Shown here: positions 15,665-24,024 of the stretch, in pieces
Layout: every line of letters starts with the position of its first letter
Position numbering within the stretch: the stretch's first letter is position 1
NCBI RefSeq assembly: GCF_003054245.1
Contig: NZ_QBKR01000003.1
Location: forward strand, 169,305 to 233,304
Length of the DNA: 64,000 nt
Reading direction: 5' to 3'
Source: Melghirimyces profundicolus
Lineage (GTDB): Bacteria; Bacillota; Bacilli; Thermoactinomycetales; DSM-45169
Program-made: the position numbers and the translations under genes
The notes under the pieces: generated by a model
The model's database searches: none
Told to the model about the DNA's origin: nothing
Seen by the model: the letters and a program-made list of their open reading frames with translations, nothing else

Positions 15665-15988
15665 CGGAATCACCTCCTTTCCCACAAGGTGCAGGAAAAG
15701 AAGGGTCGCCACCCCCGCCTCAGGCGTTCTTCAATGGTTCTCCCCAGCGAATCAATCCGGATCCATACCGATCCCTCCTTCACGTTTTGGCCTTGTTTCA
15801 TTGTAGTAATAAATCGGTGATATTATTTCAATTTTTCATAATAAAATTTAAATTAATAAAAATAGCTTTTCCACCTCATCGTCGCTGTCTTGGTTTTGAT
15901 AACCCGAAAGGCTTGGTGACTGGACCCCCATCCGAAATAAGGGGGGGACTTTTACCCCTGAAGTATATTAAAACGGTCCCGGAATCCT

Positions 15989-16120
15989 GGAAGCGTTGTG
16001 ATTTCATGTTCATTTCGAGAAAAGGGGAAGCGTTCACCCAAAATAGCACTTGTGGTCTGTGAGAGTGCAGCCGGAGCGGATTTGGGTAAATGCTGCCGCT
16101 CACTTTTTCACAACGCTTCT
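15989..16120. mobile_element. MITE-like element, copy A
   Basis: It begins GGAAGCGTTGTGATTT and ends TTTTTCACAACGCTTCT, which are mutual inverted repeats. An inner pair (GAAGCGTTCACCCAAA and TTTGGGTAAATGCTG) gives a second stem. Length is 132 bp. It is non-coding and shares both ends with copies B, D and E. Confidence 0.8.
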
Positions 16121-16197
16121 GGAGGGGAGAGGGAGTCGTCCCGATGGATGGCCGCAAGGACCCTGAATGGAGAACGCCCGGATTTTTTGAGTCCATG

Positions 16198-16226
16198 AAA
16201 ACCCCCCGGCGTCCGTCGCCGGGGGA
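16198..16226 (-). terminator. Terminator of the subtilase gene
   Basis: CCCCCCGGCG (16202-16211) and CGCCGGGGG (16217-16225) form a strong hairpin followed on the minus strand by TTTTCATGG, about 20 bp after the subtilase stop. Confidence 0.8.
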
Positions 16227-16244
16227 TCTGTTTCAAAGGGTTTG

Positions 16245-17951
16245 TCAGCGCAAGGCGTAATCGATGGTGGCGGTGCCTTCATAGGGTTCAACGGTGGAGA
16301 GGTAACCTTCGATCACCACTTTGTATTCACCGGCAGCCGGGTCCAGGATGGTGGTCTCTTCAAAATCGGTCACTCCCTGAGCGGATTTGCCGACGAGGCT
16401 GCCATCCGGGCCGTAGACATAAAGGTCCAAGTCCGTGGCGGGGTTGGTCCAATCGATGCGGACGGTGGCGGAGACGGCTTTTTTGTCGATGGTGAGGATC
16501 TTTTCATCTTTGTCTTCCACCGGGGTGCCGTCCGCGCTGGGCCCGATTTCACCGGACCAGGTTTCGGTCACGCTGTAGGTGGGAACCTCTTTTTCGGTCC
16601 CGCCCCCCTTCGGGGCCTTCACCTTGACCTTCTTGGCCAGAGCGGCGGCATCGTAAGCATCGACGTAACCGGCCCCCACCTCATACTCTTGATATCCTTC
16701 CATCGGGCGGGCGGTCCTGATCAGCACGTCTTTGATCACATCCGGGGTGAGTTCCGGGTTGGCTTCTTTCATCAAGGCGACCACACCGGAGATATGCGGC
16801 GTGGCCATGGAGGTCCCGCTCGCGGTGGTGTAGAAGGGAATGTATTGCGGCGGGATGTAGGTGGCGTCGGTGGCGGCCGTCAGGGCGTTGATGGTGGAAC
16901 CGGTGGAAGCCCGGGTGGAGACAATGTCCACGCCCGGAGCGGTGAGGGTCGGGTGATACAGCTTGTCCCCCGGGATTCCGCGGGAGGAGAAATCGGCGAG
17001 TTTCCCGTCTTTGGTCCCTGCGGCCACCCCGATCACCCAGGGAGCCACGGAGTAGGGGTTCAGCGTGTTTTCTTCCGGCCCTTCATTTCCGGCGGCGAAG
17101 ACGACCGTCATCCCCTTGTCGTGGGCGACTTTGCTGGCGACGTTGACGGGATCGTTCGGGGTGTATTCCCCGGTGGTTCCCCAGCTGTTACTGATTACGT
17201 CAATCCCGTACCTCTCTTGATTTTCGATGGCGTAGTCAAAGCCTTCCAGCGCATAGAGGATGAAAAGGGCGTCCCCGGCACCGATGCCGATCAGGTTGGA
17301 ATCCGGGGCCACTCCTTTGTAGGTGCCGTTTGATGCGGCACCCGTACCGCCGATGATCCCTGCGACATGGGTTCCATGGCCGCTGGTGGTGTCGGTGTTC
17401 GGAAGGTTTTCCTGAACGATCATTTCATCGGTAAAGAAGTTGTTGGACAGAATTTTCACATTTTGAACGGTCTTTTCCCCGTAGGAGAGGTCTTGATGGA
17501 GAGCATCCACTCCGGAGTCGATGATGGCGACCCCCACGTTTTTACCGGTGTAGCCGAGCTCGCTCCAGACACGGTCGGCTTCGATGTACGGAACGCTGTC
17601 TTTCAACAGGTAGTCGAGCTTCTTGTCGGCAAAGATCGAGCGAAGGTGGTCTTGATCGAAAAGCTCCTGGATGGCGGTGTAGGGACCTTGTACGGCGATC
17701 ATGGGCAGGTGGTCGAAGGTGTGGGTCTTCAGACCCCGATCCCGGAGAGCGGCGACATCTTCGGAGGTCGGCCGGTCGTCGTAGGTGAGGATGACTCGGA
17801 CGTTACGGAGATCATTCTGGACCGCTTTCAGTTTGTCCGCACTTTTCAGAATCGGGTCGATCTCCGGAAGATCGGCGGCGCCCGCTTGCATCGGCACCAA
17901 GACAAACCATGCCAGCAATAGACAAAGGGTGATTCGGATGAGAATTTTCAA
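16245..17951 (-). CDS. Secreted S8 (subtilisin-like) serine protease
   Basis: A 568-residue preproprotein. It has a signal peptide (about 1-25, cleavage near AGA-AD), an inhibitor-like propeptide (about 45-110), then the subtilase domain with catalytic D145 (IIDSGVD), H192 (SGHGTHVAG), oxyanion N289 (AAGNEG) and S381 (SGTSMATPH). A linker with PKGGGTEKE leads to a C-terminal beta-sandwich resembling PPC domains (TDLDLYVYGPDGS). All catalytic residues are present, so it should be active outside the cell. TTG 17951 is the start, with GAGGAGGG about 12 nt upstream; the intervening ATG runs straight into TAA. It stands alone between two terminators. Confidence 0.92.
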   Translation of the reverse strand: MKILIRITLCLLLAWFVLVPMQAGAADLPEIDPILKSADKLKAVQNDLRNVRVILTYDDRPTSEDVAALRDRGLKTHTFDHLPMIAVQGPYTAIQELFDQDHLRSIFADKKLDYLLKDSVPYIEADRVWSELGYTGKNVGVAIIDSGVDALHQDLSYGEKTVQNVKILSNNFFTDEMIVQENLPNTDTTSGHGTHVAGIIGGTGAASNGTYKGVAPDSNLIGIGAGDALFILYALEGFDYAIENQERYGIDVISNSWGTTGEYTPNDPVNVASKVAHDKGMTVVFAAGNEGPEENTLNPYSVAPWVIGVAAGTKDGKLADFSSRGIPGDKLYHPTLTAPGVDIVSTRASTGSTINALTAATDATYIPPQYIPFYTTASGTSMATPHISGVVALMKEANPELTPDVIKDVLIRTARPMEGYQEYEVGAGYVDAYDAAALAKKVKVKAPKGGGTEKEVPTYSVTETWSGEIGPSADGTPVEDKDEKILTIDKKAVSATVRIDWTNPATDLDLYVYGPDGSLVGKSAQGVTDFEETTILDPAAGEYKVVIEGYLSTVEPYEGTATIDYALR

Positions 17952-18059
17952 CTTACATATATCCCTCCTCGTGTAAAATCATCTTCTATTATAAACGATG
18001 TCGATCAATTGGAATATTGCTGAAATAATAGAAGATCTGTTCCGTTTTGCTTTATTAAG

Positions 18060-18086
18060 ACCCTCCGCCGATTCGTGGCGGAGGGT
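18060..18086 (-). terminator. Terminator after the lipoprotein gene
   Basis: ACCCTCCGCC and GGCGGAGGGT form a perfect 10-bp stem with a 7-nt loop. It is followed on the minus strand by CTTAATAAAG, so the T run is weak. It lies between the lipoprotein gene and the subtilase. Confidence 0.65.
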
Positions 18087-18158
18087 TCTGACCGGAAGGA
18101 TCTCCATTTCGTCAGTACCACGCAGCTGAAAGGAAAAACCGGGTTGGCCGGGTTGATG

Positions 18159-18674
18159 CTAGCCGATTTCCTTTACTTTGGCGTTCCATTCTTTCAGCTT
18201 TTGATTCAGATCTTTCAGCTGGTTGGCGATGTCGCTCAGTTTTTGTGCGTCTTTCGCCTCAGCGGCTTTCAGACCTTGTTCGGAAAGTGCAATATATTCC
18301 TGGATCAATGCTTTCCCTTGTTGGTGAAGCTCTTTTCCCTCGTTGGAAGGGGGAGGGGTCTGTTCCAACTGGGACGAGGCTTTATCCAGTTTTTGGATGC
18401 CTTCCTTGACCCTCTTTCCCCCTTGTTGCGGGTCGTCCGTCCAGGAGGAGAATCCCTGACCGATCGTTTCAATCCCTTCACGGGCCAAGGTCATGGCATC
18501 CCGGGTGGCACTCGCCCATGCGCCGGTCTGTTCGGCGGCTTGCTCACTTTGTCCGCCCGAGGCTTCTTCAGCGGATCCCGCATCCGACGGGCTTTCGGAA
18601 CATCCCCCGGCGATCAACAGCGCCGGGACGATGAGGGAAAGCATTCCCGCTCGCTTCCACATGCTGCAGGCCAA
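18159..18674 (-). CDS. Lipoprotein of unknown function, helical
   Basis: A 171-residue protein. A hydrophobic signal (about 9-24) ends in a lipobox-like IAGGC with Cys25 as lipid anchor. After a Ser/Glu-rich linker the mature part is predicted helical and rich in Lys, Glu, Gln and Ala (EGIQKLDKASSQLEQ, DLNQKLKEWNAKVKEIG), i.e. coiled-coil-like. No family was recognised. TTG 18674 is preferred because GGAAAGGAGAG lies 6 nt upstream; ATG 18662 is the alternative. It is 40 nt downstream of another secreted coiled-coil gene, so the two are probably co-transcribed and may act together at the cell surface. Confidence 0.7.
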   Translation of the reverse strand: MACSMWKRAGMLSLIVPALLIAGGCSESPSDAGSAEEASGGQSEQAAEQTGAWASATRDAMTLAREGIETIGQGFSSWTDDPQQGGKRVKEGIQKLDKASSQLEQTPPPSNEGKELHQQGKALIQEYIALSEQGLKAAEAKDAQKLSDIANQLKDLNQKLKEWNAKVKEIG

Positions 18675-18714
18675 CGTGGTCTCTCCTTTCCGCTGTCAGT
18701 TTCAAGCATTTGAA

Positions 18715-19296
18715 TCACTCTTCAGACGGGTCGTCTCCCCCGATGATTTCCTTTTGCTGTTCTGCGGCATCTTTGGTGTCATCCACCTGTTTTTCGGCGG
18801 CATCACTGTAAGGGGCCGATTCTTCTTCCGCTTTTTCTTTCACTTGGTTCGCTTTATTCTCGGCTTTGTCCTTGGCCGCATTCACTTTGTCCTCGGCTTT
18901 CCCTTTGGTTTCGTCCAATTTGCCTTGGGTGTGCTCAATCACGAGTGCCAGCGTTTCCTGGCTGTTCTGAAGATAATCCGCGGCCCAGTTCCATTCCTGG
19001 TTGAACAGGTTCAGCGCTTTTTCGAAGGTCAGATTGGCCGACTCTTGGGCTTCGTCGGATGTTTGATTGCCTTTGTCCTGGGCATCGTCGATTTGCTTCT
19101 GGGCTTCGTCGACGCCTTGGTTGGCCTTTTCCTTGGCTCGATCCGCACCTTGGTTGGCTCCGTTTTGCAATTCTTCCGCGGTGTCGTTGACGCCGTCTTT
19201 CACATCGAGATGATCGTCGGCGAATACCGTGGTGGGAGCTGCCAAACCGAAGGCCAACAGGCTTGCTGTAGACAGGGAAAGAAGAATGCGCTTCAC
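18715..19296 (-). CDS. Secreted coiled-coil protein, LEA-like repeats
   Basis: A 193-residue protein with a signal peptide (about 1-26, cleavage near VFA-DD). The mature part is almost entirely charged and alanine-rich with 11-residue-like repeats such as ANQGADRAKEKANQGVDEAQ and DKVNAAKDKAENKANQVKEK, resembling late-embryogenesis-abundant or apolipoprotein-type helices. One hydrophobic-aromatic patch (FNQEWNWAADYL) interrupts them. GTG 19296 follows GGAGCG. It is first of a two-gene unit with the lipoprotein. A protective or envelope role is possible but unproven. Confidence 0.7.
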   Translation of the reverse strand: MKRILLSLSTASLLAFGLAAPTTVFADDHLDVKDGVNDTAEELQNGANQGADRAKEKANQGVDEAQKQIDDAQDKGNQTSDEAQESANLTFEKALNLFNQEWNWAADYLQNSQETLALVIEHTQGKLDETKGKAEDKVNAAKDKAENKANQVKEKAEEESAPYSDAAEKQVDDTKDAAEQQKEIIGGDDPSEE

Positions 19297-19563
19297 TTAA
19301 CAATCGCTCCTTTTTTGCAAGTTTAACTACAGTTTCGAGTGTAAGGGGAGAAATCCCGTTTCGTATATAAGGGGAAAGATTGGTTTTTCTTTAGGACTTT
19401 CGTTATACAAAATATCCTGTATTCTGATCATTTTGGAACAATATAGAAGCTTTAATGGTTACTGAAATCAACCGGAAAAATTGCCCGCCGGCTTATCTCC
19501 CTCTTTTTTCCATGCGCAATCCCATTTACATTTTCGTTGATTTCTTTTATGCTTTGTATAAGA

Positions 19564-19583
19564 TATAATGTTATAACATTATA
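19564..19583. promoter_or_regulatory. 20-bp perfect palindrome, probable GntR operator
   Basis: TATAATGTTATAAC and its mirror form a perfect 20-bp palindrome that itself begins with a TATAAT -10-like hexamer, about 100 bp upstream of the isomerase operon. The operon encodes a GntR/HutC-type repressor (24025-24762), the obvious candidate binder. The rest of 19297-19686 shows no gene. Confidence 0.6.
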
Positions 19584-19686
19584 ACTAAAAACGTATCCAA
19601 CCAGGATCCGGTGAGTGGAGCACGGAGGTCCTTCACTTTCAATCGGTACGGTTTGTCCCTATTCTCCATTAGAAGAGGTGGTCGAG

Positions 19687-21501
19687 TTGAACCGGTATAG
19701 AGTGGGAAAGTCCAACTATGACAAGGAACCTTTTGTTCGGGTCGAGGGAGTTGAAGGACAGGCCTGGCAAGGCTATCCGTCGATCATCCGGGAAATCCGG
19801 AGCAGGCTTGGACGCAAGCGGAAAACGGTCGTCACCGTTGAGTGCTACCCGGGGGTGCGCGAGGCGGAAATCCGCAGGGCGTTTGAAGAAGGCCTTCAGC
19901 CCGTGCTGACCATTCACGCGGACGAGGTGTCTTACCCGCCGGAGCAGGTGACCCGGATGATCGAAAGGAACCTGACCGAAGACCGGGTGTTCGGTTTGAT
20001 GTCTCATGCTTCACTGGAGGAATTTTTCGATGTGTCCAAACTCCGGGACTGTCAGAAAAAAATAGCGGAAATTGAAAACGGTATCATCCTCGTCTACGGA
20101 GTCGGCGCCAGCATCATCACTCAGGGAAACCCGGGTGCAAACCACAGCTCCGGCAACAACGCGAACGGGAATTCCGAACACATCCTGATTTACGCCGACC
20201 TGGCCCGGTGGGAAATCCAGAAACGCTACGAGAGCGGGGAAATGGGCAACTGGAAAGCGGACAACCGGGAGGAGGATCCTCTTCGGAAGTATAAGAGGGG
20301 ATACTTTTTCGAATGGCGTGTGGCTGACCGGCTCAAAAAAGAGCTCCTTCCGAAGATGGACTACTTGCTTGACACGAACCTCGGTGATCATCCGAAAATG
20401 ATCACCAGAGAAGCGTTCCGGGAAGGACTCAAGCAGACGGTGGCCCGGCCATTCCGTGTGGTCCCGTATTTCAAGCCCGGGGTGTGGGGCGGCCAGTGGA
20501 TGAAGGAAGTATGCGATCTGGACCGGAGTGAACGCAATTTTGCCTGGGCGTTTGATTGCGTGCCGGAGGAAAACAGCCTGTATCTTCTGTACGGTGGAAT
20601 CCGGGTGGAAGTGCCGTCGGTCGATCTGGTGTACAGCTATCCGGTGGAACTGCTGGGGGATCCCGTTCATGCCCGGTTTGGCACGGAGTTTCCGATTCGT
20701 TTCGATTTTTTGGACACCATGGACGGGCAGAACCTGAGCCTGCAGGTCCACCCGCTGACCGAGTATATCCAGGAGCAGTTCGGCATGCACTATACGCAGG
20801 ATGAGAGCTACTATCTCCTCGATGCGGAAGAGGATGCCGTCGTTTACCTCGGTCTGAAGGAAGGGATTGACCCGGAGGAGATGGTCAGCGACTTGAAGCG
20901 GGCCCAAGACGGTGAGATCGAATTTCCCGATGAAAAATATGTCAACCGTTTTCCGGCAAAGAAGCATGACCATTTTTTGATCCCGGCAGGGACGGTGCAC
21001 TGTTCCGGCAAAAACAGCATGGTGCTCGAAATCAGCGCCACTCCGTATATTTTTACATTCAAGCTGTGGGATTGGGGGCGTGTGGACCTGGATGGCAAAC
21101 CGCGGCCCGTGCACATTGAACACGGTGAGAAAGTGATCCAATGGAACCGGACCACTCCATGGGTGGAAAAAAATCTGATCAACCGCGTGGAAGAGGTGGC
21201 AAGGGGAGACGGCTGGCGCGAAGAGCGGACCGGACTGCATGAGCGGGAGTTTATCGAGACGCGGAGGCACTGGTTCAGCAAAAAGGTGCCGCATCACACC
21301 GGCGGGATCGTGAACGTGCTGAATCTGGTCGAAGGGGAGGAAGCGGTGGTGGAAAGCCCTTCGGGTGCTTTTGAACCTTTTGTCGTCCACTATGCCGAAA
21401 CGTTCATCGTTCCTGCTGCGGTCGGCGAATACACGATCCGTCCCCACGGGCCTTCGGAGGGCAAAGAATGCGTCACGATCAAAGCCTATGTGAGAACATG
21501 A
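19687..21501 (+). CDS. Large phosphomannose-isomerase-like protein with N-terminal extra domain
   Basis: A 604-residue cytosolic protein. The C-terminal half is a class I mannose-6-phosphate isomerase-type cupin with metal-ligand segments LQVHPLTEY and HDHFLIPAGTVHCSG, and the catalytic-region GGQWMKEV. The first 260 residues are an added domain resembling a degenerate nucleotide-kinase fold (VVTVECYPGVREAEI in place of a P-loop, then IILVYGVGAS). TTG 19687 is preferred, with GAGGTGG 5 nt upstream; the frame is open to 19615. It heads an operon with a sugar kinase, two further phosphosugar isomerases, a regulator and a sugar porter, so it should interconvert aldose and ketose phosphates. Confidence 0.78.
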   Translation: MNRYRVGKSNYDKEPFVRVEGVEGQAWQGYPSIIREIRSRLGRKRKTVVTVECYPGVREAEIRRAFEEGLQPVLTIHADEVSYPPEQVTRMIERNLTEDRVFGLMSHASLEEFFDVSKLRDCQKKIAEIENGIILVYGVGASIITQGNPGANHSSGNNANGNSEHILIYADLARWEIQKRYESGEMGNWKADNREEDPLRKYKRGYFFEWRVADRLKKELLPKMDYLLDTNLGDHPKMITREAFREGLKQTVARPFRVVPYFKPGVWGGQWMKEVCDLDRSERNFAWAFDCVPEENSLYLLYGGIRVEVPSVDLVYSYPVELLGDPVHARFGTEFPIRFDFLDTMDGQNLSLQVHPLTEYIQEQFGMHYTQDESYYLLDAEEDAVVYLGLKEGIDPEEMVSDLKRAQDGEIEFPDEKYVNRFPAKKHDHFLIPAGTVHCSGKNSMVLEISATPYIFTFKLWDWGRVDLDGKPRPVHIEHGEKVIQWNRTTPWVEKNLINRVEEVARGDGWREERTGLHEREFIETRRHWFSKKVPHHTGGIVNVLNLVEGEEAVVESPSGAFEPFVVHYAETFIVPAAVGEYTIRPHGPSEGKECVTIKAYVRT

Positions 21502-21548
21502 TCCGGCACAGGGCTTGACCCGGATCAATAAGGGGTGGAGGGATCAGG

Positions 21549-22487
21549 ATGTATTCGATTGGACTGGATTTCGGCGGAACTTATATCAAGACAGGCTTGT
21601 TGAAAAACGGGCAGGTGAAAGCGTTCCGCAAGGTGCGCTCCCATTCGGGGGAAGGGCTGCTTCCGGTGCTGGAAACCGTGAAAGAAACGGTGGCGGATCT
21701 GCTCATTGAACAATCGCTCCCCTTTGAAAACTGCGCAGGGGTCGGTATTGCATTCCCGGGATTGGTGGATGTGGACCGCAAGACCGTCCTGTCCACCAAC
21801 AAAAAATACGATGATGCCGTGAACTTTTCTTTTCAAAAATGGTCCGAGGAGGCTTTCGGGTTGCCGGTGGCGGTCGACAACGACGCGAAGGCCGCGCTGC
21901 TGGGTGAAATCACCCACGGCAGCGCCAAAAATGAAAGCGATGCCATCATGGTCATTTTCGGGACCGGGATCGGTACGGCCGCTTACATCAATTCGCGGCT
22001 GTTGCGCGGCAAGCATCACCAGGCCGGATGCCTGGGCGGTCACATCAGCACGGACCGGGACGGCCATCCGTGCACTTGCGGCAGCATCGGCTGCATGGAA
22101 GCGGAATCATCCAACTGGGCTCTGCCGATTATCGCCAGGGAGCGGGAAGGTTTTGAGGAGAGTCTGCTTGCCGGGGAATCGGTGATCGATTACAAATCGG
22201 TCATCGAATGCGCCGGGAGGGGCGATTCCTTCAGCCGGCGGCTGTTGGACGACCTGATCGGACACTGGAGCGCCGGCATCGTCAACCTGATTCACGCCTA
22301 CGATCCGGAAACGGTCATTCTGAGCGGCGGGCTGATGAAATCGAAGGATCTCCTTCTGCCGCGGATTGAAGCGGAAGTCCACCGGCGGGCATGGACCCCG
22401 TGGGGGAAAGTGAAGTTTATCGTGGCGGAAAACCCGGAGATTTCAGTGCTGTTGGGGCTGGACGCCCTGGTGCGGGACCTGCCGTGA
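21549..22487 (+). CDS. ROK family sugar kinase
   Basis: A 312-residue kinase. It has N-terminal phosphate loop IGLDFGGTYIKTG, catalytic aspartate in VAVDNDAKAALLGE, second ATP loop FGTGIGTA, and the zinc motif C-T-C-G-S-I-G-C with the preceding His of GGHIS. There is no N-terminal helix-turn-helix, so it is an enzyme rather than a repressor. It should phosphorylate the hexose brought in by the operon's MFS porter. ATG 21549 has GGAGGGATCAGG upstream, 47 nt after the isomerase gene. Confidence 0.88.
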   Translation: MYSIGLDFGGTYIKTGLLKNGQVKAFRKVRSHSGEGLLPVLETVKETVADLLIEQSLPFENCAGVGIAFPGLVDVDRKTVLSTNKKYDDAVNFSFQKWSEEAFGLPVAVDNDAKAALLGEITHGSAKNESDAIMVIFGTGIGTAAYINSRLLRGKHHQAGCLGGHISTDRDGHPCTCGSIGCMEAESSNWALPIIAREREGFEESLLAGESVIDYKSVIECAGRGDSFSRRLLDDLIGHWSAGIVNLIHAYDPETVILSGGLMKSKDLLLPRIEAEVHRRAWTPWGKVKFIVAENPEISVLLGLDALVRDLP

Positions 22488-22563
22488 ATCAGCGCGGCCC
22501 CACACAGGGGAAGCCGCCCGGAAAGGTTCCGAATCATCCCTTCAGAGGCAACCAACATTCCCT

Positions 22564-22626
22564 GAAAGCGTTGTGATTTCATGTTCGTTTGATAAATGCT
22601 GCCGCTCACTTTTTCACAACGCTTCT
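22564..22626. mobile_element. MITE-like element, copy B (minimal)
   Basis: A 63-bp copy beginning TGAAAGCGTTGTGATTTC and ending TTTTTCACAACGCTTCT, almost only the two ends. It sits inside the sugar operon between the ROK kinase and the first cupin isomerase, with the downstream ribosome site starting right after it. Confidence 0.75.
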
Positions 22627-22641
22627 GACGAGGTGAATCGC

Positions 22642-23427
22642 ATGAGCAGAGTATTTGATCCGGGCATTGATGTCAAAGTCAATCCATCGACGATGAATTT
22701 CGAATACGGCAGTGGCTTATTCGGTCCGAAACCGGAGCACCGTCATTTGGATGCCATCCGAAAAAGCCTGCGTAACCCCGGATGCAGCGGACCGGAGATT
22801 GTCTACTCGATTGCGATGGATGTTGGCAAAGAAGAACACCGGCAGGAGCTCGAAAACCGAATGTTGCTGTTCGGAATCGTCACCTATGCCGCGGGAAAAC
22901 TGGGTAGCGAGCCCATCCGCAGCCAGGGTCACATCCATAGAATCTCCTCCCACAGCGGGTGGTCGCCGCCGGAAATTTATGAAATATGGGATGGCGAGGC
23001 GGTTATTTACATGCAGGAGACGGCCAAAGACGATCCGGGCCGGTGTTTCGCGGTTTATGCCGAACCCGGCGATGTCGTGATCGTGCCGCCCGGCTGGGCC
23101 CATGCCACCATCAGCGCCAATCCCGAACTCCCGTTGACCTTCGGCGCCTGGTGCGACCGCGAATACGGGTTCGAATACGATGAGATTCGTGCCCGGCAGG
23201 GGCTCGCCTGGTATCCCCTTTTGGACAAAGAGGGGCGGATCGTATGGGAGCATAACGATCACTACAAGCCGACGGAACTGGTGAAAAAACGGCCCGCCGA
23301 CTACGCCCGGTTCGGCATTGACAAAGAGACGCCCATCTATCGGCAATTTGAACAGAATCCCGATCAATTCCAGTTCGTTTCCAAGCCGCATCTGAAAGAA
23401 CAGGAGTGGCGCAGTTTTACCCCCTAA
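22642..23427 (+). CDS. Cupin-type glucose-6-phosphate isomerase family protein
   Basis: A 261-residue cupin. Metal-ligand pattern is visible: SQGHIH (H-x-H), PPEIYEIWDGEA (Glu) and PPGWAHATI (His), as in the archaeal-type phosphoglucose isomerases (PF06560 type). ATG 22642 is chosen because GAGGTG sits 7 nt upstream; earlier in-frame ATGs lie inside the MITE. It is followed 30 nt later by a second, shorter cupin isomerase. Why the operon has both is unclear; different sugar phosphates or anomers are possible. Confidence 0.8.
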   Translation: MSRVFDPGIDVKVNPSTMNFEYGSGLFGPKPEHRHLDAIRKSLRNPGCSGPEIVYSIAMDVGKEEHRQELENRMLLFGIVTYAAGKLGSEPIRSQGHIHRISSHSGWSPPEIYEIWDGEAVIYMQETAKDDPGRCFAVYAEPGDVVIVPPGWAHATISANPELPLTFGAWCDREYGFEYDEIRARQGLAWYPLLDKEGRIVWEHNDHYKPTELVKKRPADYARFGIDKETPIYRQFEQNPDQFQFVSKPHLKEQEWRSFTP

Positions 23428-23457
23428 ACGTTTGATCACCTGAAGGAGGATGATCCG

Positions 23458-24018
23458 ATGAACATTCAACAGCCGGCGGCAAAGGTCAATTGGGCGACGG
23501 GGAATCTGGAGGGGAAAAAGGTTTCCAAAACCGTCAGGAAGCTGAAGCATTTAGAGGGCGTTTTTGCCGATGAGGAAGCCTACAGCTCCATGGATCCCGA
23601 AACCGTGGTCTACGAAGTGGAAGTGTTGGAGCAGGAGCAGCCGGGGAAAGAAGGCGGCCTGTTGTTCGGCACCAGCTATCTTTATCCCGGAAAGGTCGGC
23701 GACGAGTATTTCATGACCAAAGGTCATTTTCACGAAAAAAGGGACCGGGCGGAGTATTACTGGGGCATCCGCGGCAGCGGCCTGTTGCTTCTGATGGATG
23801 AACAGGGGGTCACGACGGCGGAGCAAGTGTTCCCGGGATCGCTTCATTACGTTCCGGGGCATATTGCCCACCGGCTGGTCAACACCGGAAGCGAGGTCCT
23901 CGCTGTCGGAGCCTGCTGGCCTTCGGACGCCGGACACGATTACGGTTCGATTGCGGACCGGGGCTTCACCGCCAGAGTAAAAGAATCCGGCGGCAAGGCG
24001 GCGACCGAAACGGGGTGA
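23458..24018 (+). CDS. Cupin-type glucose-6-phosphate isomerase
   Basis: A 186-residue protein, the usual size of the archaeal-type cupin phosphoglucose isomerases. Core: MTKGHFHEKRDRAEYYWGIRGSG with H-x-H and Glu ligands and the later VPGHIAHRLVN histidine. It should interconvert aldose and ketose 6-phosphates with a bound metal. AAGGAGGA precedes ATG 23458. It lies between the longer cupin isomerase and the GntR gene. Confidence 0.85.
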   Translation: MNIQQPAAKVNWATGNLEGKKVSKTVRKLKHLEGVFADEEAYSSMDPETVVYEVEVLEQEQPGKEGGLLFGTSYLYPGKVGDEYFMTKGHFHEKRDRAEYYWGIRGSGLLLLMDEQGVTTAEQVFPGSLHYVPGHIAHRLVNTGSEVLAVGACWPSDAGHDYGSIADRGFTARVKESGGKAATETG

Positions 24019-24024
24019 CGGACA

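Noticed and set aside
15838..15862. AT-rich sequence resembling the ATTAATT-N-AATTAAT operator
   Set aside because: Only one half matches and no sugar gene follows, so it is probably ordinary AT-rich spacer.
16242..17333. Long open frame antisense to the subtilase
   Set aside because: It is the codon-bias shadow of the subtilase on the other strand, Gly/Asp-rich, with no domain and no ribosome site.
22573..22641. Earlier start for the first cupin isomerase inside MITE copy B
   Set aside because: Those codons come from the mobile element and lack a ribosome site; ATG 22642 has one.
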